Notes: generated by a model not told the origin, from the letters alone. A stretch of 64,000 nucleotides of DNA from Ilumatobacteraceae bacterium (GCA_018401375.1 JAGYKR010000003.1:62001-126000); one strand, 5' to 3'; shown: positions 52,169-61,938, counted from the stretch's first letter. Translations and numbers: made by a program.

Positions 52169-53931
52169 TTCAGCGACCCCCTGTCTTCATTCTGTGATGG
52201 GTGCAACAACAGGTCATCGTTAGTTTGGCCGGCGGGCACCATCGGGAAAACTTTCTCTCTGGCGTCCACTCGGAACTCCACGACAACGGGGCGATCGTTG
52301 ATCGAGTTCGCCTTTTCGATCGCCGGCTCCACCTCCTCGGGGGATTCCACTCGGATCCCCACACAGCCCATCGCCTCGGCCCACTTCACATAGTCGGGCA
52401 CCTCGGTGGACAGGTACACCTCGCTATAGCGCTCGCCATAGAACATCTCTTGCCACTGCCGCACCATGCCCAGATAACTGTTGTTCAGCAGTGCGACCTT
52501 GATCGGGATTCGTTCCACGGAGGCAGTCACGAGTTCTTGGGCTGTCATCTGGAAGCAACCGTCGCCGTCCACCGCCCACACCGTTTTGTCGGGTCGACCC
52601 ATCTTGGCGCCGATCGCAGCGGGGATCGAAAAACCCATCGTGCCGAGACCACCGGAGTTCACCCAGGTGTAGGGCTCGTTAAAGCTCCAAAACTGAGAGG
52701 CCCACATCTGGTGCTGGCCAACACCTGAGGCCACGATCGTGTCGCGAGGTGAGCCATCACGCAGTTTCTCGAGGCAGAACTGCGGCTTGAGTGCATCGCC
52801 GGGGATATGAGGGTCGTAGGTCATCGGGAACTGTTCCTGCCAGCCCGAGATCCGACTCTTCCATTCCGCCGAATCAGCCTGTGTGAGCCCACCCGCCATC
52901 AGATCTCTGACGGCGATGATCAGTTCTTCGATCACCAACCGGCAGTCGCCAACGATCGGGACATCGGGCTTGCGGACCTTGCCCTGCTCCGCTGGGTCAA
53001 TATCCACGTGGATCACTTTGGCCTCGGGGGCAAAACCGTCCACCCGGCCGGTGATGCGATCATCAAAACGAGCACCCAGAGCGATCAACAAATCGCTGCG
53101 TTGCATCGCTGTGATCGCCGTTGCGTTGCCGTGCATACCCGGCATGCCAAGGCACAAGGGATGCTCATCGGGGAACGCTCCACGGGCCATCAGCGTGGTG
53201 ACCACCCGGATATCGAGCAACTCGGCCAACTCGCGCAGGGCTTCAGCGGCACGGGCCTTCAAAATGCCACCGCCGGCGTAGATGATCGGACGCTCAGATT
53301 CCAGGATCAGTCGCGCCGCTTCCTTGATCATCTTGGGATGCCCCTTCATATTGGGGCGATATCCCGGCAGCGAATCCAACAGTTCTTGATCAGTGGGCCA
53401 ATGCCAGGTCATCTCGTTTTGCAAGATGTCTTTGGGGAGATCCACCAGAGTTGGTCCCGGGCGGCCAGTGGTCGCGATGTGAAAGGCCTGGCGGATCGCA
53501 AGCGGGATGTCATCCCCACTCATCACCAACTCGTTGTGCTTGGTCACAGATCGCGTGATACCCACCGTGTCGCATTCTTGGAACGCGTCGGTGCCGATCG
53601 CACCGGTTCCCACCTGACCGGTGATCCCGACCATCGGAATCGAGTCCATGTAGGCATCCATCAACGGGGTGACCAAGTTTGTGGCGGCCGGACCCGAGGT
53701 CACCATCGCCACACCCGGACGACCGGTGACATGGGCATAACCCTCGGCCATGTGGCCGGCCCCTTGTTCGTGGCGCACCAAAATGTGACGGATCGATGAT
53801 TCCAGCAGCGGGTCATAGGCCGGCAGGATGCATCCGCCGGGAAGCCCGAAGATCACTTCGACCCGCTCACGTTCTAAGGCCTTAATCAGAGCTTGCGCTC
53901 CGGTCATTTTGGTTCCGTCGGGGATGTTCAT
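52165..53931 (-). CDS. ilvB: Acetolactate synthase large subunit IlvB
   Basis: A 588-residue ThDP/FAD enzyme that forms acetolactate or acetohydroxybutyrate from pyruvate, the committed step of branched-chain amino acid synthesis. Motifs: [14 protein letters not shown], the ThDP Glu in [45 protein letters not shown], and [14 protein letters not shown] ... [13 protein letters not shown] for cofactor binding. It overlaps ilvN by four bases and is preceded by a leader-peptide attenuator. Confidence 0.97.
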   Translation of the reverse strand: MNIPDGTKMTGAQALIKALERERVEVIFGLPGGCILPAYDPLLESSIRHILVRHEQGAGHMAEGYAHVTGRPGVAMVTSGPAATNLVTPLMDAYMDSIPMVGITGQVGTGAIGTDAFQECDTVGITRSVTKHNELVMSGDDIPLAIRQAFHIATTGRPGPTLVDLPKDILQNEMTWHWPTDQELLDSLPGYRPNMKGHPKMIKEAARLILESERPIIYAGGGILKARAAEALRELAELLDIRVVTTLMARGAFPDEHPLCLGMPGMHGNATAITAMQRSDLLIALGARFDDRITGRVDGFAPEAKVIHVDIDPAEQGKVRKPDVPIVGDCRLVIEELIIAVRDLMAGGLTQADSAEWKSRISGWQEQFPMTYDPHIPGDALKPQFCLEKLRDGSPRDTIVASGVGQHQMWASQFWSFNEPYTWVNSGGLGTMGFSIPAAIGAKMGRPDKTVWAVDGDGCFQMTAQELVTASVERIPIKVALLNNSYLGMVRQWQEMFYGERYSEVYLSTEVPDYVKWAEAMGCVGIRVESPEEVEPAIEKANSINDRPVVVEFRVDAREKVFPMVPAGQTNDDLLLHPSQNEDRGSLK

Positions 53932-54010
53932 CTCTGCTCCAGTGGGATTTCGGTCTTCAGGACTTGTGGCAATGGACGTTTCGGGGATTCAGGTGTCAGC
54001 GATCTGCGCC

Positions 54011-54042
54011 GAAAAACGAAACGACCTCCCGTCTGGGAGGTC
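54011..54042 (-). terminator. Attenuator terminator of the ilvBNC leader
   Basis: On the minus strand GACCTCCC-AGAC-GGGAGGTC (8-bp perfect stem, 54023-54042) is followed by GTTTCGTTTTTC. It lies 30 nt downstream of a branched-chain-rich leader peptide and 80 nt upstream of ilvB. An upstream stem, GCGCAACAGC with GCTGTCTGCGC (54048-54072), overlaps the leader stop codon and can act as the pause hairpin. Confidence 0.88.
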
Positions 54043-54071
54043 GAGGTGCGCAGACAGCAAGAGCTGTTGCG

Positions 54072-54113
54072 CTACCGGATGCGTACTACGAGGGAGGTGA
54101 ACAGCTCACGCAT
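54072..54113 (-). CDS. ilvB leader peptide (attenuation)
   Basis: A 13-codon reading frame encoding MRELFTSLVVRIR, with Leu, Leu, Val, Val and Ile among its residues. A GGGAG Shine-Dalgarno stands two bases before the ATG. Its stop codon abuts a hairpin that is followed by a strong terminator, then ilvB. This is the classic arrangement for ribosome-mediated attenuation by branched-chain aminoacyl-tRNA levels, as in corynebacterial ilvB. Too short to be found by ordinary gene callers. Confidence 0.85.
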   Translation of the reverse strand: MRELFTSLVVRIR

Positions 54114-54205
54114 AACTCCCGAAGTCTGCCAGAGGTGACGCCAGTTCGCAACTACGAGACCTGACATCTAGAGAACTGAGATCTGGCTTCAGGCCCGGAA
54201 CCACG

Positions 54206-55057
54206 TCACACCCTGACCCCTTGGAGGCGAGCTGCGGTGACTGTGTTCTCCAGCAGGCAGGCGATGGTCATCGGACCGGTACCCCCGGGCATCGGGGTGA
54301 TCCATCCGGCCACCGGCTCCACAGCATCAAAGTCCACATCGCCGACGATGCCAGCTTCCGAACGTGAGATTCCGACATCGATGACCGCTGCGCCTGGGCG
54401 GACATGCGCCGCCGTGATCATCTTGGCCTGCCCGGCGGCGGCCACGATGATGTCCGCTTCAGCGCAGACCGCCACCATGTCGGCGGTCCGGGAGTGAGCA
54501 AGGGTGACCGTGGCATCGGCACCTTTTTGAGCGAGCAGCAAGGCCATCGGCAGACCCACCAGCGTCGAGCGTCCAACAACCACCGCCCGGCGACCCACCG
54601 TCGGTACCTGATACCGCTCAAGTAACCGCATGACCCCGAGCGGGGTGCACGGCACGAGACCGGGCCGCCCCCGTACGAGGCGCCCCATCGAGCGTTCGGT
54701 GAGGCCATCCACATCTTTTTCGGGCGGGATCAGATCCAGCACCCGCTCGGCATCGAGTCCGTCCGGGAGGGGAAGCTGAACCAAAATCCCGTGCACTGCC
54801 GGATCCCCTGCGAGCTCGGCCACAACGGCTTCCACCTCTGACTGGGTGGCCGCAGAGGACAGTTCCACGTGACGCGATTGCAGGCCCGCCTCGGCGGCTT
54901 TGCGCTGCTTATTGCGTACGTACACCCTGCTCGGGGGGTCTTCTCCCACCAGTACGGTGGCCAAGCAGATCTCCGGTGAACCGGCCGCCAACACTGTGGC
55001 CGCAAGGCTCGCAACGATCTCGTCGCGGGCCTGATTTCCATCCATCAGAATTCCCAT
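54206..55057 (-). CDS. folD: Methylene-THF dehydrogenase / methenyl-THF cyclohydrolase FolD
   Basis: A 283-residue bifunctional enzyme of one-carbon metabolism. Landmarks are the catalytic Tyr-x3-Lys (YVRNKQRKAAE), VQLPLPDGLD, PPEKDVDGL, the Rossmann segment VVVGRSTLVGLPMALLL, and the C-terminal PMPGGTGPMTIACLLENT. TACGCT six nt before the ATG at 55057 supports this start over the internal ATG four codons later. Divergent from ino1. Confidence 0.96.
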   Translation of the reverse strand: MGILMDGNQARDEIVASLAATVLAAGSPEICLATVLVGEDPPSRVYVRNKQRKAAEAGLQSRHVELSSAATQSEVEAVVAELAGDPAVHGILVQLPLPDGLDAERVLDLIPPEKDVDGLTERSMGRLVRGRPGLVPCTPLGVMRLLERYQVPTVGRRAVVVGRSTLVGLPMALLLAQKGADATVTLAHSRTADMVAVCAEADIIVAAAGQAKMITAAHVRPGAAVIDVGISRSEAGIVGDVDFDAVEPVAGWITPMPGGTGPMTIACLLENTVTAARLQGVRV

Positions 55058-55096
55058 GCTCGCAGCGTAGGGGGGTCGAGGGCGTAGCCTACGGGT
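55058..55096. promoter_or_regulatory. Divergent leaderless promoters, folD / ino1
   Basis: In 39 bp, the minus strand has TACGCT (55064-55069) six nt before the folD ATG, and the plus strand has TAGCCT (55085-55090) six nt before the ino1 GTG. Confidence 0.75.
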
Positions 55097-56425
55097 GTGA
55101 CTACACCTCCATCCCCAAATGTGCTGCCGGCCACGGGGCGCCTCGGCGTCCTCACCATCGGACTCGGCGCCGTTGCATCCACCCTGATCGCCGGAGTTGA
55201 GCTCGTCAAGCGCGGTATCGCAGCCCCCACAGGCTCGCTCGCCATGATGGACACGATCCGCTTAGGTAAGCGCACCGATGACCGGTCGCCCCTGATCCGT
55301 GACTTCGTGCCCTTGGCAGCCCTCGAAGACATCGTGTTCGGGGCTTGGGATCCGTTCCCCGATGATGCCTATGTGGCCGCTCAGCGGGCCGGTGTCCTCG
55401 AAGCCGGCAAGCACCTCGAAGTGATCTCTGAGGCTCTGCGTGACATCCGCCCGATGAAGGCGGCCTTCGACCGTGAATACGTGAAGCGCATCGATGCCGA
55501 CAACACGATCGGAACCATTAACAAGCGCGACATGTTGAACGCGATCCGTGAAGACATCAACCGCTTCAAGGACGAAAAGAAAGTAGATCGTCTGGTGATG
55601 ATCTGGTGTGCCTCCACCGAGGTGTTCATCGAGATCGGTGCCGCGCACCTCACCCTCGACGCTTTTGAGGCTGCGATCGACGCCAACGACCCGACCATCG
55701 CTCCGTCCATGCTGTATGCGTATGCCGCCCTGCTCGAAGGTGTTCCCTTCGCCAACGGCGCACCGAACCTGTGTGTGGACGTGCCGGCACTGCGCGACTT
55801 CGCCACCCACAACGGTGTTGCGATCTCCGGTAAGGACTTCAAAACCGGCCAGACCCTGATCAAAACGGTGCTCGGACCGATGCTGCGGGCCCGCATGCTC
55901 GGCCTGCGCGGCTGGTACTCCACCAACATCTTGGGTAACCGAGATGGTGAGGTCCTCGATGACCCCGACAACTTCAAAACCAAAGAGGAATCAAAGCTCG
56001 GCGTGCTCGAGAACATCTTGCAGCCCAGCCAGTTCCCTGAGTTATACGGCGACGTGTATCACAAGGTTCGCATCAACTACTACCCGCCCCGTGGTGACAA
56101 TAAAGAGGGTTGGGACAACATCGACCTGTTCGGCTGGTTGGGCTACGACATGCAGCTCAAGGTGGACTTTTTGTGTAGAGACTCGATCCTGGCTGCTCCG
56201 TTGGCATTGGACCTCGTGTTGTTCTCCGATCTCGCTCAGCGGGCCGGAATGGGCGGGATCCAGGAATGGCTGAGCTTCTACTACAAGAGCCCGCAGGTAG
56301 CCCCTGGCCTCCATCCCGAACATGATCTCTTCGTGCAGTTAACCAAACTGAAAAACACTCTGCGTTGGATGATGGGCGAGGATCAGATCACCCACCTCGG
56401 GCGCGAGTACTACCAGAGCGGCTGA
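55097..56425 (+). CDS. ino1: Inositol-3-phosphate synthase
   Basis: A 442-residue NAD-dependent enzyme that converts glucose 6-phosphate to inositol 3-phosphate, feeding inositol lipids and mycothiol. The Rossmann start GRLGVLTIGLGAVASTLIAGVE, the SGKDFKTGQTLIKTVLGPML catalytic lysine block, and YSTNILGNRDGEVL are clear. It is longer than mycobacterial Ino1 (about 365 residues) and nearer in length to enzymes described from Bacteroidetes. The stop overlaps the convergent cyclo-ligase gene by 16 bp. TAGCCT lies six nt before the GTG. Confidence 0.95.
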   Translation: MTTPPSPNVLPATGRLGVLTIGLGAVASTLIAGVELVKRGIAAPTGSLAMMDTIRLGKRTDDRSPLIRDFVPLAALEDIVFGAWDPFPDDAYVAAQRAGVLEAGKHLEVISEALRDIRPMKAAFDREYVKRIDADNTIGTINKRDMLNAIREDINRFKDEKKVDRLVMIWCASTEVFIEIGAAHLTLDAFEAAIDANDPTIAPSMLYAYAALLEGVPFANGAPNLCVDVPALRDFATHNGVAISGKDFKTGQTLIKTVLGPMLRARMLGLRGWYSTNILGNRDGEVLDDPDNFKTKEESKLGVLENILQPSQFPELYGDVYHKVRINYYPPRGDNKEGWDNIDLFGWLGYDMQLKVDFLCRDSILAAPLALDLVLFSDLAQRAGMGGIQEWLSFYYKSPQVAPGLHPEHDLFVQLTKLKNTLRWMMGEDQITHLGREYYQSG

Positions 56426-56931
56426 ACCGGCCCGATTCGCGCCTCCTCGGTCACGACATGGTCCATGACCACGTCGTGTTCCTCACATGGCAGCGCCTCA
56501 GAAATTTGCACAGCGAATCCGACACCAACGCAGACACAGTCAGCACGGGTGCGGGACAAAAATCGGTCATACCAACCACCTCCTTGTCCGAGCCGCGCCC
56601 CCTCAGCGGTGAAGGCCACCCCGGGAACGATGACCAAATCCACTGCTCCTGGGTCTGGAGCCTCCTCTGGCGTGGTGACCAGATCACCACGGGATTCGCA
56701 CCATCTGCGGAGTGCCCCAAGATCGGGTTCGCCGGGGATCGGCGTGAACACCATGACACGCATTGGCGCATCTGACCAGATGTCGAGACCCTCAATCAGC
56801 GTGCACATCCGTGCCGACCGCAGGTCCTGATCGGGAACATCACGACGCAGCCTTCGCAGTTCAGCGCGCAGACGAGCCTTTTCCGCAGCGACCTGTTCGG
56901 GCTTCGCCTCATCCGGGATCGGTGCTCCCAT
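56410..56931 (-). CDS. 5-formyltetrahydrofolate cyclo-ligase
   Basis: A 173-residue enzyme that recycles 5-formyl-THF to methenyl-THF with ATP. Motifs: basic N-terminal RLRAELRRLRRDV, VDLVIVPGVAFTAEGARLGQGGGWYDRFL (ATP/Mg site, with Trp where Tyr is common) and CVGVGFAVQ. The start at 56931 is preferred to 56952, since TACGCT is eight nt upstream of it and the longer form would overlap the divergent gene. It complements folD in folate metabolism nearby. Confidence 0.9.
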   Translation of the reverse strand: MGAPIPDEAKPEQVAAEKARLRAELRRLRRDVPDQDLRSARMCTLIEGLDIWSDAPMRVMVFTPIPGEPDLGALRRWCESRGDLVTTPEEAPDPGAVDLVIVPGVAFTAEGARLGQGGGWYDRFLSRTRADCVCVGVGFAVQISEALPCEEHDVVMDHVVTEEARIGPVQPLW

Positions 56932-56956
56932 GAGCGCGCAGCGTACAGTCAAGGTG
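56932..56956. promoter_or_regulatory. 25-bp divergent region with overlapping -10 boxes
   Basis: AGCGTACAGT gives TACGCT on the minus strand (56940-56945, eight nt before ATG 56931) and TACAGT on the plus strand (56944-56949, seven nt before ATG 56957). The boxes share the central TA, the same layout as at 23786-23809. Confidence 0.72.
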
Positions 56957-57496
56957 ATGGCAACGAATCCACCCGCCTCCTCTGGCTCTTTCGATTCCGC
57001 TCAGTTCCGGGCGGTGCTCGGACATTTCCCCACCGGGGTCACCGTGGTGACCGGAGTGGCCGGGGAGGCCGGGCAGCACCCGGTGGGCTTCACAATCGGA
57101 TCATTCACCTCGGTATCACTCGATCCACCACTGGTGGGTTTCCTCCCCCAGATGAACTCCGAAACCTGGGCGCAGATGGCACCCGCTGGCCGATTCTGCG
57201 TCAATGTGCTGAGCCGTGACCAAGCCGATTTGTGCTGGAAGTTTGCAAAATCAGCCCATGACATCAACCGTTTCACCGATGTCGAATGGCGGATGAGCCC
57301 GGGCGGCGCACCGATTCTCGAACGTGCGGTGGCCTGGATCGATTGCACCGTCGCTGAGGTGTACGAGATGGGGGATCACTTCTTCGTACTCGGTGCGGTC
57401 ACCGCATTGGAAGCCGATGCAAACAACGACGGTGACGGACCACATCCCTTGTTGTTCTTTAAGGGTGGTCTTGGCCGCTTCCTGGCCGAAAGCTGA
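56957..57496 (+). CDS. Flavin reductase-family FMN-binding protein
   Basis: A 179-residue split-barrel flavoprotein. The family block FRAVLGHFPTGVTVVTGV is near residue 18, followed by IGSFTSVSLDPPLVGF and RFCVNVLSRDQADLCWKFA. Such proteins supply reduced flavin to monooxygenases or reduce small substrates; no partner monooxygenase is adjacent. The ATG at 56957 is chosen over 56930 because of TACAGT seven nt upstream. A molybdopterin oxidoreductase gene follows after 17 bp. Confidence 0.88.
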   Translation: MATNPPASSGSFDSAQFRAVLGHFPTGVTVVTGVAGEAGQHPVGFTIGSFTSVSLDPPLVGFLPQMNSETWAQMAPAGRFCVNVLSRDQADLCWKFAKSAHDINRFTDVEWRMSPGGAPILERAVAWIDCTVAEVYEMGDHFFVLGAVTALEADANNDGDGPHPLLFFKGGLGRFLAES

Positions 57497-57513
57497 TCGG
57501 ATCTGACACCGCG

Positions 57514-59727
57514 ATGAAACTCCCCCGCTCCTGGGTCAGCTTGTCCCCCAACGGCCTTGGGCATCAAAAACCCAATCACTTCGGCGATATGGCCAAAGTC
57601 GCTTGGAAGGTGCGCCACCGTTCCGGGGATGCATGGAAGATCCTGAGCCAAGGTGTCTGCGATGGCTGTGCGCTCGGAGTGGCTGGCCTGCATGACTGGA
57701 CTCTGGACGGGGTGCACTTGTGCACCACCCGGCTCAACTTGTTGCCAATGAACTTGGCGGACCCAATCTCACCGGATCTGCTTCGCGATGTGAGCAGCCT
57801 GCGAGGCCTTGATTCCGCTGCACTGCGCGAACTCGGCCGTCTCGGCCATCCGATGCGCCGCCGGGCCGGGGAGGCCGGTTTCACCCGGATCACCTGGTCC
57901 GATGCGATGGGCAGCATCGCCCGTGCGATCTGTGAAGCCGGCGCAGATCGCACGGCGATCTATCTGACGAGCCGCGGCCTGACCAACGAGGTCTACTACG
58001 TAGCCGCCAAAGCTGCTCGAGCGATCGGCACAAACAACTTGGACTCCGCAGCGCGGACCTGCCATGCCCCCTCCACAGTCGGGCTCAAACACACCATCGG
58101 GGTGGCAGCTAGCACCTGTTCGATGCGCGATGTGCTCGAGACCAACCTGATCGTGCTGTGGGGCACCAACGTGGCTAACAACCAGCCGGTTTTCACCAAA
58201 TACCTCTACCTCGCGAAGAAGGCAGGGGCCAAGGTGGTGGTGATCAATCCGTATCTCGAACCTGGCCTCGAGCGGTATTGGGTGCCGTCCAACGCCGAAT
58301 CCGCCCTGTTCGGCACAAAGATCTGTGATCTCCATCTGCCGGTGCGTCCCGGTGGGGACATCGCCCTGGCCAATGCGATCCTCAAATCGCTGATCCGCCG
58401 CAATCTCGTGGACCTTGAGTTCGTCACCTCCCACACCGAACATTGGGAGGATCTCGTGGAACATCTCGATGGCATGGACCAAAAGTCGCTGTGCGCCGAG
58501 TCGGGGGTAACAGAGGCTCTCGTCGAGCAGTTCGTGGATCTCTACGGCAATGCTCCAGCGGCAATCTTGGTCTGGAGCATGGGAATCACCCAGCACTCCC
58601 ACGGTGTTGACGGGGTCCGCTCGGTGGTCAATGTGGGCTTAGCCCGGGGCAACATCGGCCGTGACGGTGCGGGCCTCATGCCGATCCGCGGCCACTCCGG
58701 GGTCCAAGGCGGCGCAGAGATGGGCGCCTACGCCACCGCCCTTCCCGGCGGGGATCCGATCGACGCTGAACACGTCGCGATCTGGTCGGAAAAGTGGGGG
58801 TTCCCGGTGCCGATCACCCCGGGGATGACCGCTGCAGAAATGCTGGAGGCGGCCGAAAACGGCGATCTCGATGTGTTGTACCTCGACGGCTCCAACATGC
58901 TCGAGATCCTCCCGGACCCACCCACAGTGGCCCGGGCCCTTGAGCGTGTCCCGTTGCGGGTGCATTCCGACGTAGTGCTGACCTCACAGATGCTGCTCGA
59001 CGGGGCCGAGGTGATTGTGTTGCCCGTTGCTACCCGCTACGAGCAAGAGGGCGGTGGGACCAGCACCACCACCGAACGTCGGATCGCGTTCAGCCCTCAG
59101 ATCCTGAACCCGCCAGCGGAGGCCCGCAGCGAATGGCGGATCTTTGCTGATCTGGCACGTCGCGTGCGCCCCGAATTGGTCCCCGCTTTCAACTGGACAG
59201 ATAACCGCGCGCTTCGTACCGAGATCGCCGAGATGGTGCCGCTCTACGCCGGGATCGAGACCTTGACGGCCACCGGAGACGCCGTGCAATACGGCGGACG
59301 GCACCTGTGCCGCGATGGCAACTGCGCGACCCCATCGGGTCGGGCGCAGTTCTCTTTGGTGGAAGGACCCCAGATCGATCTGGCACCCGGGGAGTTTTGG
59401 TGTTCCCCCCGCCGCGGCAAACAGTTCAACTCCATGGTCTACGCCGAGGTGGACCCGCTCACTGGCGCCGGTCGTGACGCCGTCTACATAGATGCGTCAG
59501 AGGCGGCCTCCCTCGGAATCAACCACGGTGATCGGATCATGGTGCGTAGCGACCACGGATATTTTGAGGGGTCAGCCCATTTGGTTCCCCTCGCAGCGCG
59601 CAGCCTGCAGGTGCATTGGCCTGAAGGAAACCGGCTTTTGGCCTCAGGAGCCGCGCATCGGGAACCGCTCAGTCGCATCCCTGACTACAACGCGATCGTC
59701 CGTATCGAAAAAATCTCCCCGACATGA
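57514..59727 (+). CDS. Molybdopterin-dependent oxidoreductase, FdhF/YdeP-like alpha subunit
   Basis: A 737-residue protein of the formate-dehydrogenase-H-like (YdeP) branch. The N-terminal iron-sulfur region is GVCDGCALGVAGL (Cys49, Cys52) with a later Cys70. The active-site motif RTCHAPSTVG has Cys183 at the position of selenocysteine in FdhF. Domains II-III follow (LIVLWGTNVANNQ, NPYLEPGL), then a C-terminal MGD-binding domain from about residue 610. Substrate unknown; formate is not assured. It is a likely user of the cofactor made by the moa/moe genes at 2-5 kb. Confidence 0.9.
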   Translation: MKLPRSWVSLSPNGLGHQKPNHFGDMAKVAWKVRHRSGDAWKILSQGVCDGCALGVAGLHDWTLDGVHLCTTRLNLLPMNLADPISPDLLRDVSSLRGLDSAALRELGRLGHPMRRRAGEAGFTRITWSDAMGSIARAICEAGADRTAIYLTSRGLTNEVYYVAAKAARAIGTNNLDSAARTCHAPSTVGLKHTIGVAASTCSMRDVLETNLIVLWGTNVANNQPVFTKYLYLAKKAGAKVVVINPYLEPGLERYWVPSNAESALFGTKICDLHLPVRPGGDIALANAILKSLIRRNLVDLEFVTSHTEHWEDLVEHLDGMDQKSLCAESGVTEALVEQFVDLYGNAPAAILVWSMGITQHSHGVDGVRSVVNVGLARGNIGRDGAGLMPIRGHSGVQGGAEMGAYATALPGGDPIDAEHVAIWSEKWGFPVPITPGMTAAEMLEAAENGDLDVLYLDGSNMLEILPDPPTVARALERVPLRVHSDVVLTSQMLLDGAEVIVLPVATRYEQEGGGTSTTTERRIAFSPQILNPPAEARSEWRIFADLARRVRPELVPAFNWTDNRALRTEIAEMVPLYAGIETLTATGDAVQYGGRHLCRDGNCATPSGRAQFSLVEGPQIDLAPGEFWCSPRRGKQFNSMVYAEVDPLTGAGRDAVYIDASEAASLGINHGDRIMVRSDHGYFEGSAHLVPLAARSLQVHWPEGNRLLASGAAHREPLSRIPDYNAIVRIEKISPT

Positions 59728-60119
59728 GTCTCCCGGCTCGGCGATGGATCTGGGCGTTCGCTGCCGATCTTGCGATCATCGTGATCTTCATCGTTTTTGG
59801 TCGTCGCACCCACGAACAGCCAGAAACTCTGTCTGGCACTCTCGGTGCCCTCGCTCCATTTATGGCTGCCCTCGGAGTTGGTTGGCTCAGCGCTCGGGCC
59901 TGGCGACACCCCACTCGGATCGACACCGGACTATGGGTCTGGGTAACGACCCTCGGTCTCGGAATGTTGCTGCGTTCTCAGGTGGCCGGGCAGGGGACAG
60001 CCACTACTTTCGTGCTCGTAGCCGCTGGGTTCACAGGTGCAGGCCTGGTCGGATGGCGTTTCGTGTGGACCGAGATCCATCGCACCCGCACCCGGATCGC
60101 CGCCCGGGCCGAGGCCTGA
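59724..60119 (+). CDS. DUF3054 membrane protein
   Basis: A 131-residue protein with four hydrophobic segments (about residues 8-25, 42-58, 69-84, 94-112) and a basic C-terminus. It matches the small actinobacterial DUF3054 family (DLAIIVIFIVFGRRTHEQ; GVGWLSARAWRHP). Function unknown. It overlaps the oxidoreductase gene by ATGA, so it is translated with it, though the family is found in many other contexts. Confidence 0.82.
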   Translation: MSLPARRWIWAFAADLAIIVIFIVFGRRTHEQPETLSGTLGALAPFMAALGVGWLSARAWRHPTRIDTGLWVWVTTLGLGMLLRSQVAGQGTATTFVLVAAGFTGAGLVGWRFVWTEIHRTRTRIAARAEA

Positions 60120-60123
60120 ACCC

Positions 60124-60143
60124 GACCGGATCAGACCCGATCA
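60124..60143. repeat. Tandem duplication 2 x 10 bp at the ilvD stop codon
   Basis: GACCGGATCA and GACCCGATCA lie side by side between convergent genes. The second copy ends in the ilvD stop codon (TGA on the minus strand). Confidence 0.75.
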
Positions 60144-61853
60144 GATCATGTTCGTGATCGCGCCCTTATCGGCCCCCTGAGCGAGCCGGGCATACTTACC
60201 AAGTACCCCGCTGGTATACCGCGGCGGATTCGGGACCCAGCCCTCACGACGCTTGGCAAGTTCGGCCTCGTCCACGAGCAGATCCAAAGACAGCGAAGGC
60301 ACATCGATCCGGATCCGGTCTCCGTCTCGCACGAAGGCGATCGGGCCGCCGTCTACGGCTTCGGGAGCCACATGGCCGATGCAAAACCCCCAGGTTCCCC
60401 CCGAGAAACGACCATCGGTGATCAGTGCGCAGTCGTAACCGCGGCCGACACCTTTAAGCGCACCGGTGATCGCCAACATCTCCCGCATCCCGGGCCCACC
60501 TTTGGGACCCTCGTAACGGATCACGATCACCGTTCCCGGTTCAATTTTGCCGGCCATGACCTCGGCCATTGCACCGTCTTCCCCGTCAAATACGCGGGCC
60601 ACACCTTCAAAGGTACGCTGCTCTTTGGACAGGCCGGCCACCTTGACCACAGAGCCTTTGGGGGCGAGAGATCCGCTCAAGATGTTTAAGCCGCCCTCAG
60701 CGTTAATTGCCTGATCTAACGGGTACACCACCACCCCGTCGGGGCGCGGCGGGTTTATTTCGGCCAGGTTCTCCGCCATGGTTTTACCGGTCACCGTCAA
60801 CACGTCACCGTGTAACAGGCCGGCCTCAAGCAGATGCCGCAGCACAACCGGCACTCCACCCACCCGATCGAGATCGGTCATGTGGAACTTGCCGCCCGGC
60901 TTCATATCGGCGATGTGTGGCACCTTGGCGGCGATCCGATTGAAATCCTCAAGGTCCAGATCCACACCAGCCTCATTCGCAATGGCCAACAGGTGCAGCA
61001 CTGCGTTAGTGGAACCGCCGAGCGCATTAGCCACTGCGATCGCATTTTCAAACGCCTTCTTGGTCATGATGTCGCGGGGCCTGATCCCGAGCTTCAACAT
61101 GTTCACCACCGCCGCACCTGCGAGGCGAGCGTCATCTTCACGGCGGCGATCCACCGCCGGGGCAGAGGCAGACCCGGGCATTGAGATCCCGAGTGCTTCA
61201 CCGATGGATGACATCGTGTTGGCGGTGAACATGCCTCCACAGGCGCCCTCTCCGGGGCAGGCGTTGCGTTCGATGGCTGAGAGTTCTTCCGGGGTGATCG
61301 ATCCCGCAGCGCATGCGCCGATCGCCTCAAACACGCTCGTGATATCCAGGGCCTGACCGTTCAGGTATCCGGGCAGGGTGGAACCGTTGTAGACAAACAC
61401 CGAGGGAAGGTTCAGCCGGGCCATCGCCATCATCATCCCGGGCATCGATTTATCGCAGCCGCCGGTAGCCAACAGACCGTCGAGCCGCTCGGCATGGATC
61501 ACGGTCTCCACGGAGTCAGCAATGACCTCACGGCTCACCAACGAGGCCCGCATTCCCTCATGGCCCATCGAGATGCCATCGGACACGGTGATCGTTCCGA
61601 ACTCGAGGCCCACACCGCCAGCGGCGCGCACGCCTTCTTTGGCAGCCGCTGTCAGGCGTCGGATCGACATGTTGCAGGGCGTGATTTCATTCCACGAAGA
61701 CGCAATGCCGATCTGAGGCTTTTCCCAGTCGTCATCGGTGAGGCCAACAGCCCGCAGCATCGCCCGGGACGCAGCCTTTTGGATGCCATCGGTGACATCG
61801 CGTGAACGGGGCTTGATGTCCACCGGTGTTCCATCTGCAGAGAGGTTCGACAT
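60141..61853 (-). CDS. ilvD: Dihydroxy-acid dehydratase IlvD
   Basis: A 570-residue iron-sulfur enzyme of valine/isoleucine synthesis. Cluster cysteines are in [18 protein letters not shown] and [15 protein letters not shown]; the carboxylated-lysine/Mg region and [22 protein letters not shown] are intact. The frame is open to 62186, but that extension is antisense to the enoyl-CoA hydratase gene. The ATG at 61853 has TACCGT seven nt upstream and gives the standard N-terminus ([10 protein letters not shown]). Separate from the ilvBNC operon. Confidence 0.96.
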   Translation of the reverse strand: MSNLSADGTPVDIKPRSRDVTDGIQKAASRAMLRAVGLTDDDWEKPQIGIASSWNEITPCNMSIRRLTAAAKEGVRAAGGVGLEFGTITVSDGISMGHEGMRASLVSREVIADSVETVIHAERLDGLLATGGCDKSMPGMMMAMARLNLPSVFVYNGSTLPGYLNGQALDITSVFEAIGACAAGSITPEELSAIERNACPGEGACGGMFTANTMSSIGEALGISMPGSASAPAVDRRREDDARLAGAAVVNMLKLGIRPRDIMTKKAFENAIAVANALGGSTNAVLHLLAIANEAGVDLDLEDFNRIAAKVPHIADMKPGGKFHMTDLDRVGGVPVVLRHLLEAGLLHGDVLTVTGKTMAENLAEINPPRPDGVVVYPLDQAINAEGGLNILSGSLAPKGSVVKVAGLSKEQRTFEGVARVFDGEDGAMAEVMAGKIEPGTVIVIRYEGPKGGPGMREMLAITGALKGVGRGYDCALITDGRFSGGTWGFCIGHVAPEAVDGGPIAFVRDGDRIRIDVPSLSLDLLVDEAELAKRREGWVPNPPRYTSGVLGKYARLAQGADKGAITNMI

Positions 61854-61938
61854 GGACCACACGGTAGTGCCCAAGATCGAAGAACTATGAGCCGGTTCGA
61901 CACCGGCGGCCACGGGGCAATCACCTACCGTGACGCCC
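61854..61938. promoter_or_regulatory. Divergent leaderless promoters, ilvD / enoyl-CoA hydratase
   Basis: The minus strand has TACCGT (61861-61866) seven nt before the ilvD ATG. The plus strand has TACCGT (61926-61931) seven nt before the ATG at 61939. The second box decides for ATG 61939 over the GTG at 61930, which overlaps it. Confidence 0.7.

Noticed and set aside
52807-53799. 330-codon plus-strand open frame
   Set aside because: Antisense to ilvB; same compositional signs of a shadow frame.
53941-54190. T-box riboswitch before ilvB
   Set aside because: Leader shows no T-box consensus or specifier stem. The short branched-chain-rich peptide plus terminator explains it better.
58060-58066. 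Possible selenocysteine codon in the FdhF-like protein
   Set aside because: The active-site position is encoded by TGC (Cys183), not TGA, and the frame is open throughout.
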